This document shows, in pieces, positions 11,058-22,559 of a stretch of DNA of 64,000 nt (position 1 is its first letter; every line of letters starts with the position of its first letter). Position numbers and translations under genes: made by a program. Where the stretch lies: assembly GCA_024663395.1 (NCBI GenBank), contig JANFAH010000001.1:2852001-2916000 (forward strand). Reading direction: 5' to 3'. Below the pieces are notes generated by a model. The model saw nothing but the letters and a program-made list of their open reading frames with translations. It was not told the origin of the DNA and did not search any database. The stretch is from Pisolithus tinctorius. Taxonomy: Eukaryota; Basidiomycota; Agaricomycetes; Boletales; Pisolithaceae.

Positions 11058-11930
11058 CTAGTAAGATGCATCCCTACCACAACATAAAGATGGGCCCATC
11101 AGTAATATCATTTATACCGTCAAAACATATGGATGGGCCCTTCCATAATATCATTTATACCATCAAAACACATGGGCAGGCCCTTCAATATATATCATTT
11201 ACAGGGTCACAACACATGGACAGGCCTGTCTAGTAAGATGCACCTGTGTCACAACATAAAGGTGGGCCTTTCAGCAAGGTCAATTACATGGTCACAGCAC
11301 ATGGATGGGCCTGTCAATAGCAACATGTATGCCTGTCACAACATAAAGATGGGCCCATCAGTAATATCATTTACAGTGTCACAACACATAGATGGGCCCA
11401 TCTAGTAAGATATGCCCCTGTTGCAACATAAGGATGGGCCCATCAGTAATATCAATTACATGGTTGCAACACATGGACAGGCCTGTCAATAGCAACATGT
11501 ATGCCTGTTGCAACATAACGACGGGCCTGTCAGTAATATCATTTACAGTGTCACAGCACATAGATGGGCCTGTCAGTAATATCAATCACATGGTCACAAG
11601 ACATGGATGGGCCTGTCAATAGCAACATGTATGCCTGTTGCAACATAAAGACAGGCCCACCAGTAATATCATTTACAATGTCACAACACATAGACAGGCC
11701 TGTCTAGTAAGATATGCCCCTGTCACAACATAAGGACAGGCCTGTCAATAGCAACACATATGCCTGTCACAACATAATGACAGGCCCATCAGTAATATCT
11801 TTTATATTGCCATAAAACAAGGATGGGTCCATCTAGTAAGATCCACCCCTGTCACAACATAAGATGGGCCCAACACCAATAGCACATATAGTGTCACAAC
11901 ATATTGATTGGATCACAGTAAAATATTGAG
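11058..11930 (+). repeat. Left inverted terminal array, inner part
   Basis: About fourteen degenerate units of roughly 55-62 bp, each with a CACAACATA-type block and a GA(CA/TG/CG)GGCC(TG/CA)TC palindrome, separated by spacers such as AGTAATATCATTTACA and AATAGCAACATGTATGCC. One copy near 11518-11531 keeps CG in the left half (GACGGGCCTGTC). It is the continuation of 605-1155 after removal of chromovirus 1. Confidence 0.85.
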
Positions 11931-13204
11931 GCAAGCATCCTGACATGCAGTAATTTTCCAACAAGCTGCAAGTGGCTTGCCTGCTATACAACTCTGACCA
12001 CATCCACCCCAAGCATGAATACTATGCAAGACATGTCTAAAATCCCCCACAGATGGTGAATGGAACTAACAGACTGCATTGCATCATACATGAAAGCAAG
12101 ATTTCAAGAGGAGGTATTCAGCAGACCTCACACCCTTCCAGATATATCGATTCCATTTCTGGTGTTATGTGAAGCAGATCACATATCATCAGTAATCTCA
12201 CAGGCCTATCATCGCCCAAGTATGTCCATCATAATGGTGTGATGGAAGTTTTCATCTTTCTGCAGTCAATGTCAGGAAAAATCAGGGTGGAAAACCTGCA
12301 ATGCAGAAGCTGCTGAGAGATATGTGGAAGTGACTGAGCTGTCCATTCTGGTGACTGACTCAAACACCATCCACATATGGTATTTGCTGGATGCTCTCAG
12401 CCCAAAAAGAAGGGTAAGGAAATGCAGAATCTCATATTCTACTGACTTAATGGAATGGCAGGCCAATGTATGGAATCACCTTCATCTTCTGAGGGAACCA
12501 CTGTGGGAGAGCATAAAGGCTTCCCCACAGGCATGGTGGATGGACAAGTCATATTTCTGTGATAATGCTGAGTTGAAAGGCACCATCAACCTGTCACCTG
12601 CATGGTTTCAACAGGGTCATGGGGTAGGTGATCATTGCTTGCCTTGTAAATAAAGTGCTCATCTGTCTTGAAGCCCCAAAATGGCTTCCCAGAAGCCTCA
12701 CAGTTGCTCAAATCCAGGACAGAAAACACTTCTACAAGGGAATGGGTCAACCAAATGTCTGACACCAATGCCCTGTTATCTGCAATCCTGCATGTCATCC
12801 ACCCACAAATGTATGCAGATGGCAGGGAAGCATTGATCTGCCTTGGCAAACAGGTGGAACAGTGGGTGGATTTGGATATGAGCTCCATACTGCTGATATG
12901 GAGCTCCATGTATAGCAGCATGTCCATGATGGTGAATTGGGCAACTTGTTACCACAGGGATATCAATGGATGGGATCCATGGTATAACATGCTGGTATCC
13001 ATGGGTGACTACCCACCCTTGGACTTTGTCATTCCAACACTGAATCTGTGGCTGTGCTACAACCCAGGGACCATCATTGCATTTTCAGGTTCAGCATTGG
13101 AGCATGGGGTGGGAGCTGTAGACAGTGACAGAGAATGCCTGGTGTACTACATGCATGCCAATGTACATCAGCCAGTGCATGTTCCCATCTGTCAATCACC
13201 ATGG

Positions 13205-15063
13205 TGTGAGTCAAAGTGTGGAAAGGTGGTGAAAACCAACCAAAACCAACACAAAAGACAAATGATGTGTGAGTGGTGGTGTGCCTCTGCAGAACCTGGA
13301 CTGCAGAAAAATCTAAGAGGGGGAAATTTCAATGGCAGGTGCTCCTAGCGCAAGTCGATGATGAGTTACACAGGAGAAGACAAGCAAGTGATGATTGGAT
13401 GGGGGATGCTGAACAGAGTGAAGGTGTTCAGCTGAAAGGACTTGGGATGATGGACTTTGATAAGACGTGCTCCTAGCGCAAGTTGATGATGAGTTATGCA
13501 GGAGTTGGATGGATGACTAAGCAAGAGTGCTGACTAAGTGTGGATAAGACTGCAGATGATGGATGGTAGTAGATAGACTCTTCCAAATGAGCCTCAACTA
13601 CCAATGATATGAATGATGACAGATAGACCCCTTTGTGGAGCCTCAACTGTTGATGATGAGATATGCACTGAACTGACTTCTGGACTGATTCTGATTGCTT
13701 CTGATTGCTTCTGGGGGTAGCTAAGTACATGGGGGTTTATATACTGTGGGGGGAGCACAGCTTGTGACAAACAAGGCACAAACACTTGGTAAGTAATGAG
13801 TAAGGACTGAGTAATCATGATGAGTAAGCAAGAAATGAAAAGTAAGCAAGCAAAGAAGATCAGTAAGTATTGGCAATGAACAAGTCAAGGGTAGTCAAAA
13901 TATCACAGAATGAGTCAAATGGAGTCAGAAACTGAGTAAGCACACTGATATCACATTAGGGGGTGGTGATGCAAGTCAGATCTCAGCAGAGACATCTCTA
14001 GATCCAAAGATGGCATGACAGTTGGGCAGTGTTTCCAGGCAGGGACATATTAATTCCAGAATTGAAGGGCATGAGTCAGGCATCAAAGGGGGCTAGGGCA
14101 TTGGGGGTCTGTGGGGCAATGAGAGCATACGCGATCGCATCTCCCACCCTTCCATCCTCTCAGTGAAGTTAACAAAAGCCTCATGGACAGGGCTCTGATG
14201 GAGGAGGAGGAGAAGGGGGAACATCTTCTGCTGGATCTTGCAGTAAGAAGGCAAGATGCATGTCATACTCATCATGAATGCGATCAGGGAGGCTGGAGAA
14301 CAGTAGACCATGCTGCAGCTGTTGCAATGTGGGAAGAATGATGGACAAGACTGGAATAAAGACAGTGCAGGGTGCAGGGAGGAACAATCCATATGCTTCA
14401 TCAACTGGGGAAACTGAAATGACCACATAAGACCTTTCTAACCAAGTGACAGACCTGAGGCAACCAAAGAACATCCTTCTGGAAGTCATACTGACAAGGA
14501 GAACACACTGACCAAGCTGCATGGGATGGGATGGGGCTGAAAATGATGGGATGAACCAGGGGGCTTCAGGACAGAAGCTGGTGGGAACACCTGGCAGATA
14601 TACATAGCCATGGTCTCTGGCAAATGAGACAAGCGAGATGATTGATGAAGAGGCAGCCATGATTGATGGACTTAGTGAAATGAGCATCTGATGGATGGAG
14701 TGCTGTAGAAATGTGCAGGGTGTGAGGATCCTCTCCAAATTTGGAAGGAAGAATCATGGGGCTGAGCACTTTAAGCGAGTGTGAGAATGGAGTCGATATC
14801 TTTGGAAATGGTGGAGATACAACAAGAACTGGAATGCCGTACATGGGTGCTAAAAACTTTTAATGCATGCTTAACTCGCTTCCTCTTTTCTCTCTGGCAC
14901 TGACGACTTGTTCTTGTGTGAAGGATGACTGTTAATGTCCAGCAGTCTTTCTATGCATGAGGCCTTTAGTCTTCATCTGCATGCATGGGCATTGTGCACA
15001 ACTTGTCAATGAGTTAGGCAGAGTCAGCTGTAACCATGTCCACAACACCTTTGGTGTGTGACA
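13205..15063 (+). mobile_element. Repeat D: 1.86-kb TGTGAGTCAAAG...GTGTGACA element
   Basis: Same family as E, A, B and C. ATGG precedes it (13201-13204) and recurs at 15068-15071 after four extra bases, so the duplication is probably present but the right end is slightly altered. On the minus strand it carries the family's conserved open frame (14181-14844, in two frames) and the AGTATATAAAC TATA-like block near 13740. Confidence 0.85.
14181..14844 (-). pseudogene. Conserved ORF of repeat D (unknown function)
   Basis: The N-terminal part starts MYGIPVLVVSPPFPK in one frame and continues as ...FARDHGYVYLPGVPTSF and SMTSRRMFFGCLRSV in the next frame, ending PPSEPCP. The same two-frame arrangement is in A, B and C, while E has a single frame. 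No catalytic or metal-binding motif is visible. It ends in a proline-rich tail. Confidence 0.5.
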
Positions 15064-15113
15064 ACAGATGGATGACCTACTACCTAGACCAGTTGCAACT
15101 GGAGAACTGTTGA

Positions 15114-15960
15114 TTTGAAGCTGCAAAATTTAATGTAAGATTTAGTAGGTGATGCAGATCTCATATTTTATTAGGATATGCTGGCTCTTGAACTTCGGAT
15201 GGGCAGTGTTGCCAAGTTTTTGCAAATGGGCAGGTGCTTAGACATCATAGATTGGGTGGGTACTCAGAGCTAAAGGGTTTGCATCATAAACTGCAACAAA
15301 AGTAAAACTACTCAGGCCATCATGCAGATGGGTGGATTGTGAGACATCACACGGATGGGCAGGGGTTCAGACATCATGTGAATGGGCAGCATCTCATAAA
15401 TGATCAACATTTACAGCAATGTATATACAACCAACTCCACAGTCAAAAACATGTAAACTATTGAAGTGGCATGCAATGCCCACCACCTAGCATAGAAATG
15501 GTCGATTTGTCAACCCTGACCATTGACAACATTGGCATATTTCCAAATATTTTCAATGCAGTAGTTTACCTGCTCCTCAATATGGCTATCAAGACAGTCT
15601 GTGATTGGCGCCTCAGGCAATGGCCACAAGCCCTGGGCCATCATCAACTATTTGCAACAACAAGAATAAGTGGCATACCTTAAAAAAATCCCAGGCCACA
15701 GAAAACAATCCTGTGCCTTGCAATCTTTGGGAATCTGCTGCATATTCCTCTGAATGATATAGCCACCAAGGGAATGCAAAGCCAGAATTGGAATCAGCTG
15801 TGTGTGGGGTCCAATGCAGGATGATGGCTGACATGTGTTAAGGTACTGACATTGATAAAGCTAAATCCTGACATGTGTTAAGGTACCGATGTCGATAGAG
15901 CTAAATGATAAAGCAACTTGCACTAGTGGTAGAATTTCTAACAACTGACCTCATACTGTC
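15114..15960. other. Non-coding stretch between the TET/JBP and KDZ genes
   Basis: No gene recognised. 15,230-15,400 has loose repeats of GATGGGCAGG...CAGACATCAT. A 40-bp direct tandem repeat lies at 15828-15867 and 15868-15907, the second copy keeping CpGs (ACCGATGTCGATAG) that read TG or TT.. in the first (ACTGACATTGATAA). Confidence 0.55.
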
Positions 15961-18900
15961 AAATCAGCAACCTCCAGATGGCCAAGGGAAGCACTCAAAA
16001 GGGCATGAGAATGATTGGTCCTACCCTGGGCCATTGGGTGAAGCAGCTGGAAGTCAAGACTCGGAGAACTGGAGGTAGATATAGATTGTGATTGGTAGAA
16101 GTCACGGTCAAACAGCCAGATCCAACAACCCCTGTCCATTCTCCCTGATCCTTGCCATCCAAGCATTCAAGGTCTCGCTCCCACAAGTACTTTGATGCAT
16201 GGGTGGATTCAGTCTTTGATGGACATGAAAGCATGAGCCCACTGGTCCAGCAGTTGATGTTACCATGGAAAAAGGTATGCAGCAGTTCACCAACCCAAAA
16301 GTGGACTTCATATGGTGTGTCAGACACAGAATGATTACATCCATGAATGGGTTCCATGGAAGGGGGAGTTCTTGAAGATACTCCTGGAGCTGGAAGCCTA
16401 CCCAGAGCCAAGGAACTTCACCTGGTGTGGCAACAACAGGGTGTACAGATGTCTGGATTGCTTGCATCAGCCCCTATTCTGCACAGAATGTTGCCAGAAG
16501 AGTCATGAGAGCCTGCCTTTCCACAGGATCCAACAGTGGACAGGGGGCTTCTATGAGGAATCTGCCCTCCATATGGTGAGAGATCAGTTGGTTGCCCAGA
16601 ATTACATTCACATCAAGACCCACAGACTGGCATTCAGTTGCACCTGGGACATGGTGGAGCACCCTGTCCCCATGCAATTGCACAAGCCCAGCAAGCAGCA
16701 GGTGAACCTCTGCCCATGGATGATCAAGAGTGGGAAGATGTGGAAGATATCAAAGAAAACCCAAAGCACCTCCATCCTCCAGTGGGGTCAAGATATCTCA
16801 CCATTGTGGATGTTACAGGTGTTCATTTCATTGTAGTGAATTGGTGTGAATGTGAGAATGCAGAGGCCCAATACATACAGTTACTCAGAGCCAAACTATT
16901 TCCCTCAATGTTTGAGAAGCCAAGCACCACATTCACATTCGCAGTTCTGGATGACTTCCTGAGGGACAACCTGGAATGTGGAATGTCCAGTATGAACTAT
17001 TACAGCAAGTTGCATCAGATCACATCCAGTGTGTTTCCACACCTCATTCCAGTAAGGTTTGGTATTTTGGTTCCAAGTGTTGGAATATCTGAAGGGTCAA
17101 TCAAGATAGATACCATGAGCTTCTATGGGTTGCGCAGAATGGTGATACCTCAAGCTACTTAAATGGAATGGATTCCATGGGACAACCAGGTCAGCAGAGA
17201 AAGGCAGACTGGCATTATTTTGCACAGCATGCCCCCAGCCTGGAATAAATGTTGATACCAATGAGGATTTGGACCAGTAAGCAGCTCCAATAATGCAATC
17301 CTCATATGCTGACCTTCTCCAGCTGGCAGTTCACCTGCATGGTAGTAATGGATGGAAACTTTAAAGTGGAACACATGCATGAGTGGAAATCCAAAGAGAA
17401 AGTGTGGTTGATGGATGGACTAGGTTATATGGTGACCAATCCACACTATGCAGACTATTTGAAGGCCACTCCACATATCATGGAGGTATGAATTCATTCA
17501 ACCCATGCAAAACATGATCTGAGCTCAGGCACAGAAATCCACCTGCAACAACCACAGAGCTATCAGTCAGGCAAATGCAGCCCAGGGAAAGCTTCATGCG
17601 ACCAGAATTGGGGCAACTGCATGCACATGGCACAGATGCTTTTATCTGCATTGTGTTGTTGACTTCCAAAAAGGAGAAAGGTATGAGGTTGAATTGTTGA
17701 TTTTGACACCCAGTGATGGTGCTGCAGACAGTTGAACATGGACTACTCTTTGGCAAATGCATTGGGATACAATATGGAAGGGATCAAACAAGTGGTTTGC
17801 TTCTATGACATTAACTGCTCCTACATGATGAATCTGCGGAAGTGTGTGGGTCAAAGTGAATTGATTGATATCCCATCATCATTTTGGATTATCCCTGGAA
17901 TTGGCATATGGCATGTGCATGGGCACAAGAAGGAATGTTATGCATGGTATGCCCTGCTGTTCATCAAGGGAGCTGGATGGGTAGATGGAGAAATCATTGA
18001 AACATTGTGGTCCATCCTTAACGTGGCATCCACATCTGCATGTGGGATGACCTCACCACATCACCAAGAACTGCTGGATTTCCAGATGAATGATTCCAAC
18101 TTCATGAGGATGATTTGGATTGGTTAGTCTGAGGATCCACTTGCAGTGCACTCTCTGACATCCAAGATTAAGTGGATAGCCTATTGTGGAAGCTCAAAGT
18201 GGCTCGAGCAGCAGTGCCATTGGTGAGGCAGGCATATATAAAGCTAGATGAAGCCTTGACTGCAGAGCAGCAAGACAGCTGGCAAATGCAAGAGATTCAT
18301 GCACTGCAAGATTGTGTCGACAACCCATCTGCCATGGACATCTTCGAAGTTCAATTATGGGTGGGTATGGCATCCACCTTTTTGGATAAATGCAAAATAC
18401 TTACATATCACAAGAAGCACGTACAGTGCATGCCATCAAAATAGCACTATTGGAGGAACCAAGACCCAGCAGAAGCCTACATGGAGCAGCTAGTTGGCTA
18501 GTGCACAGTTTATGCTTGGAAGAGGCCATAACCTCACTTCACATGGACAGAAAGGATGTCAGGGAATGGGCATTGGAATTGAAAAAATTGGCTATGGCAT
18601 GCCATGCTGATTGCATTTCATCTGAACAATCAGGTTTTATCATGGATGCCACAATTTACTTGAAGCTGCACCTTGAAGTGGGCTCCAACACTTCCACCAG
18701 CAAATCTGTACAGCTGACTGCATTTCTTGATGCAAATTCTGAGCAGGATTATGCTTTGGATGATGGTTGGCTGGACAATGTGGGGGATGAGTTGCCCACC
18801 TCAGATGGAACCCTGGCAGGACCACAGGATAAATTGCCACTTCCATCCACTCTTGGCATTGATGCATGTTGAGCTCGAGGGCTTCAAAATCTTGCAGAAA

Positions 18901-19507
18901 TGGAGCTGAAGCTTCGCACAGGTCAAGCTAAGGATGCACTACATGGCCTCTGTCTTACATTGGCAGACAAGGCAGCTGTCTTTCAGGGGGTGGTGCACAC
19001 AGCTAAGAGCTATTCTATGAAAACTCAGGCCTGGGATATGATCCGTGCTATCAATGTCTCAGTGAAAAAACAGGCCATGATTTATAATTGATGCAGAGAT
19101 GCCATGGTTGCACTTGGCACAGGTGCAGATGTCTTAGGATGTTATCAAGAGCTTCATAAACAAGACCTGGCTGTGCAGACAGCTGCCTTCTCCCAAAATG
19201 CACAGGAGCACTGCAGAACCCATCTTCCATGGTTTTGGTCAGTCGATGTCCTGCAGGACACAGAATCAAAGAGTTGGATGTCTGAATGTATGTTGACCTT
19301 ACTGTTCAACAGTGCTTTAAGGTTGATGAACTTTCTTCAATTAGTTTATTGCATTCATTGGCTGTGAGCAAAATCCATCAAAGATCATTGGGAAGAAGAG
19401 GATGAGCTCATAATATCAGAATTTCAATGGGCTATAAGTTTCTTCAGATTTTGAGCAAAAGAATGGCATAAGATACAGATGGGAAGCAGTGCTATTGGAG
19501 CTCCTGG

Positions 19508-21323
19508 TGTCACACACCAAAGGTGTTTGGTGAGGTGGACATGGATGCAGCTGATGAATGGATATGAAGACTGTAGCCCTCATGCAAAGAAGGATGGCCA
19601 GAAATATTGGCAGTCATCCCTCACACAAGAATGAGTCATCAATGGCAAAGAAAAAGAAAGGGAGTGAGTTAAGTGCTGATGAAAATTCTTAAGCACCTGT
19701 GTATGGCATTCTGGTTTTTGACATATCTCTGCCATTTCTGCAGATACTGAAACCATTCCCACACTCGCTTGTAGTGCTCAACCATGCAATCCTACCTTCC
19801 AAAATTGGAAAGGATTTGTGCACTCCACACGTTTCTACAGCACTCCCTCCAAAAGACACTCATTTCGCTAATTCTTCTGATATGGCCACCTCCACATCAG
19901 TCATTTCACTTGTCCCCTTTGCCAGGGACCATGGCTACATATATCTACCAGGAGTTCCTACCAGCTTCTGTCCTGAAGCATCCTGGTACATCCCATCCTC
20001 CTTTGCCCCCTCTCAGCCCATCCAACTTGGACAGCGCATTCTTTTTGTCAGTATGACCTCTAGGAGGACATTCTTTGGTTGCCTCAGGTCTGTCATTTGC
20101 TTGGAAAGGTCTTATGTGGTCATTTCAGTCTATCCAGTCCAAGAAGCATATGGATCCTTCCTCCCTGCTCCCTGCAACATCTTCATACCAGTCTCATCCA
20201 TCATTCTTCCAAAATTGCGACAGCTACAGTATAATCTACTGTTCTCCACTCTCCTTGATTGCATCCATGATGAGTATAATGTGCATCTTGCCTCCTTGTT
20301 GCAAGATACAGCAGAAGACACTCCCCCTTCATCCTCTCCTCCAACAGAGCCTCATTCATGAAGTTTTTACTTGCTTCACTGAGAGGACAGTAAGGGGGGG
20401 AAAGTTGTGATCCCTTATGCTCCTGTCACCCCACAGACCCCCAAAGCTTGACCCCTGTTGACATCTGACTCACCCTGTCCAATCTTGGATGTACTATATC
20501 AGCATCAGATCAGCACTGCCTCTCTGTCATCCTACCTTGGCCTAGAAGCAATCTCTTCGAGATGTGACATGCACAGCCTCCCCCTAATGCGATTCCAGTG
20601 TGCTTTCCCAGTTTCTGACTTTACTTGACTCATACTTTGACATCCTGACTGTCTTTGACTCACTTATTGCCAATACTTACCAATCTTTTGGCCTTGCTTA
20701 CTGATTCTTTGCTTTTTGGTTTACTTATCCTTAGCAATGCTCACCAATGCTTTCTAAGATGGCTACCCACCGCTTACATGCTTACATTCCTTACTCATCA
20801 GTTACCAATCACTTACCAAGTGTTTGCACCTTGTTTTCCATAGGCAATGCCCCTGTACTGTATATAATCACTGTACTTAGATAGCTGAAAAAGAGACATG
20901 AGAGAGCCCCTCTTGCATGCAATTTATCATCTCTCAGTAATTCATTCAGCAGCTTTGATAGTTGAGACTTTATTAAGGGTCTAACTATCATCTACCTTGC
21001 TTATCATCATCTATCATCAATATACTTTGCTCCAAGCCCTCCCTGAGCTCAGTGCAGCTCAGGACATTGAATTAAGTCGCCATCCATCCTTCTGTAGGCT
21101 TACAGCAGTCTACCCTATTGCTTCCTATCACACTCTTACTCCCTCTTTGTCAGGAGCACCCCCAACCCTCAGCACTCATCTTTGAGTGTTGTAGCTTGCA
21201 AAAACCCCTTCAAAGAACAGGTCCCACCATCTAGGTACCGCATAGGCACACCACCACTCACTCTTTTTGTCTTTTGTGTTGGTTTTGGTTGGTTTCCACC
21301 ACTGAACCTCACTTTGACTCACA
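19508..21323 (-). mobile_element. Repeat E: 1.8-kb element, inverted relative to A-D
   Basis: Starts TGTCACACACCAAAGGTG and ends CACTTTGACTCACA, flanked by CTGG at 19504-19507 and 21324-21327. Removing it with one CTGG restores the KDZ reading frame, so the boundary is firm. It is more diverged than A-C and lacks the frame shift in the ORF. Confidence 0.92.
19699..20361 (+). CDS. Conserved ORF of repeat E (unknown function, 220 aa)
   Basis: A single open frame from MYGILVFDISLPFLQ to ...SSSPPTEPHS. It covers in one frame what A-D encode in two, with one base fewer just before the internal Met-Ala-Thr-Ser. A conserved core (FARDHGYIYLPGVPTSFCPE, VSMTSRRTFFGCLRSV, RIHDEY-like) is shared by all five copies. 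No known domain is recognised. Located upstream of the TATA-like block, so inside a U3-like region if the repeat is an LTR. Coding status is uncertain. Confidence 0.4.
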   Translation: MYGILVFDISLPFLQILKPFPHSLVVLNHAILPSKIGKDLCTPHVSTALPPKDTHFANSSDMATSTSVISLVPFARDHGYIYLPGVPTSFCPEASWYIPSSFAPSQPIQLGQRILFVSMTSRRTFFGCLRSVICLERSYVVISVYPVQEAYGSFLPAPCNIFIPVSSIILPKLRQLQYNLLFSTLLDCIHDEYNVHLASLLQDTAEDTPPSSSPPTEPHS

Positions 21324-21829
21324 CTGGGGTGCAGTGTTATGTGGCAAGGCAGAGGATGATGTATTCAAGGTTGGCCAAGCATGCCAAATGCAAATGGCAG
21401 GCCATGAATGTGACTGATATTCAGTTTGTCCTGGAGAAAGATTTGCAGTTATATGTTAGCTCAATGTGAACCTGCAGTTTCCGTCCCCTGCCCTTGCATT
21501 CTGCCCTGTAGCTGATGGGTGGGTCAGTGGGTACTTTGCAGGAGACTATTTATTGCTCACTGCAGAGGGTGAATTGGGCACTAGTGACTGGCTGAATGCC
21601 CTTGGTTGTATTTCCATCTGCTGAGAAATATTTATCTGCTCATTTGCCAAGCTTCCACCTCTCGAAATACATTGGCTCCAGCAATAGCAGAATGCAACTT
21701 TTTCCCTGAATTGAACCTTGCAAATCTCACACTCCACTCATTTGCACATGTCCCACCTGTGGGCATACCCTGGATCCTATGTTAGCACAATGAGAATATT
21801 GCTTTGCATTTGCATCCGATGACCAGTTG

Positions 21830-22450
21830 CTCTCATCCTTGCATCTCACACAGTCTGCTCACTTTGAAGGGTTCCATCTATCAGGATCCATTGAATGCCA
21901 TGTTAGCAGGTCGAGACAGTCCATATCAACCTTGCATATTGTGCAGGCCACTCATTTGGAAGGGTTCCATCTATCAGGATCCGTGGAATGCTGTTTTCGC
22001 AGGCTGACATCTTCCTTTGCATTGTTATCCTATTATTAGCCACTATCTTGTTTTGTAACTCCCAAGTGAGCACTGTAAATAGCATAGCTACTCATTCACC
22101 AGGTGTCTGTCTATTGGGATTCATCAGCAGCTGTATTAGCAGACTCAGATGTGCCTATCGGGATCCACAGAATGCTGTTTTCGCAGGCTGACATCTTTCT
22201 TTGCATTGTTATCCTATTATTAGCCATTATTGTGTTTTGTAAATCCCAAGTGAACACTGTAAATAGCATAGCCCGTGCATTTGGGTTCTGTCTATCAGGC
22301 TCCATCAACTCCAGTTTTAGCAGAATGAGACCATCCCACTATCTCATTTTTCAAGTTTCATGTTAACTATGCTATATCACAAAGCCATGCATTTGCTAAG
22401 CTTCCACCTATTAGGATACATCAGTAGTTGTTTTAGTAGAATGAGATTAT
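21830..22450 (+). repeat. Degenerate tandem repeats downstream of the KDZ gene
   Basis: The unit TCTATCAGGATCC...AATGCTGTTTTCGCAGGCTGACATC...TATTATTAGCC recurs; the clearest pair is offset by 184 bp (21987 and 22171), with weaker copies on both sides. It is non-coding. Confidence 0.7.
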
Positions 22451-22559
22451 CCTTTGCAATTCTGTTGGCTGTCTAGCCATTGTCTTTTTCTCACTCTAAG
22501 TAAATGTTGAGTATATGATGCAGCTGCAGTGGTCAATTAAAATGCGAAATATAAAAAGA

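Larger units (their letters stand above)
12240..15113 (+). pseudogene. TET/JBP-like 2-oxoglutarate/Fe(II) dioxygenase, interrupted by repeat D
   Basis: The clearest part is 12668-13204. It contains VNWATCYHRDINGWDPW, with a His-Arg-Asp iron-binding HxD (His codon 12953-12955), then PTLNLWLCYNPGTIIAFSGS and LEHGVG (distal His) plus a downstream DSDR arginine, the order expected for the double-stranded beta-helix of TET/JBP enzymes that oxidise 5-methylcytosine. Upstream open pieces (12240-12650) probably belong to the same gene through introns or decay. Repeat D enters at codon ...QSPW; after it the frame can resume (WMTYYLDQ...) to a TGA at 15111-15113. It lies upstream of, and on the same strand as, the KDZ transposase. 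Family assignment is from memory of KDZ-linked fungal TET/JBP proteins. Confidence 0.68.
15990..21470 (+). pseudogene. KDZ (Kyakuja-Dileera-Zisupton) transposase, interrupted by repeat E
   Basis: Recognisable blocks in order: a CxC zinc cluster (YRCLDCLHQPLFCTECCQKSH, about 16440-16510), TIVDVTGVHF and the LDDFLRDNLECGMSSMNYY block (16790-17010), then the likely DDE core: MDGNFKVEHMH (Asp near 17350), FYDINCSYM (Asp 17806-17808), GIWHVHGHKKEC and GWVDGEIIETLW (Glu 17990-17992). The C-terminal part reaches 19507, and after repeat E resumes in frame as GAPG-VQCYVARQRMMYSRL to 21470. Introns are likely and several stops (for example HWL*AKS, YN*CRD) are TGA in place of expected CGA, so the gene is dead. 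It would mobilise the surrounding element. Confidence 0.88.

Noticed and set aside
11058..11930. Regular repeats with spacers resembling a CRISPR array
   Set aside because: Units are degenerate, the 'spacers' are themselves repeated, the array is part of an inverted pair at the ends of a transposon, and the context is fungal.
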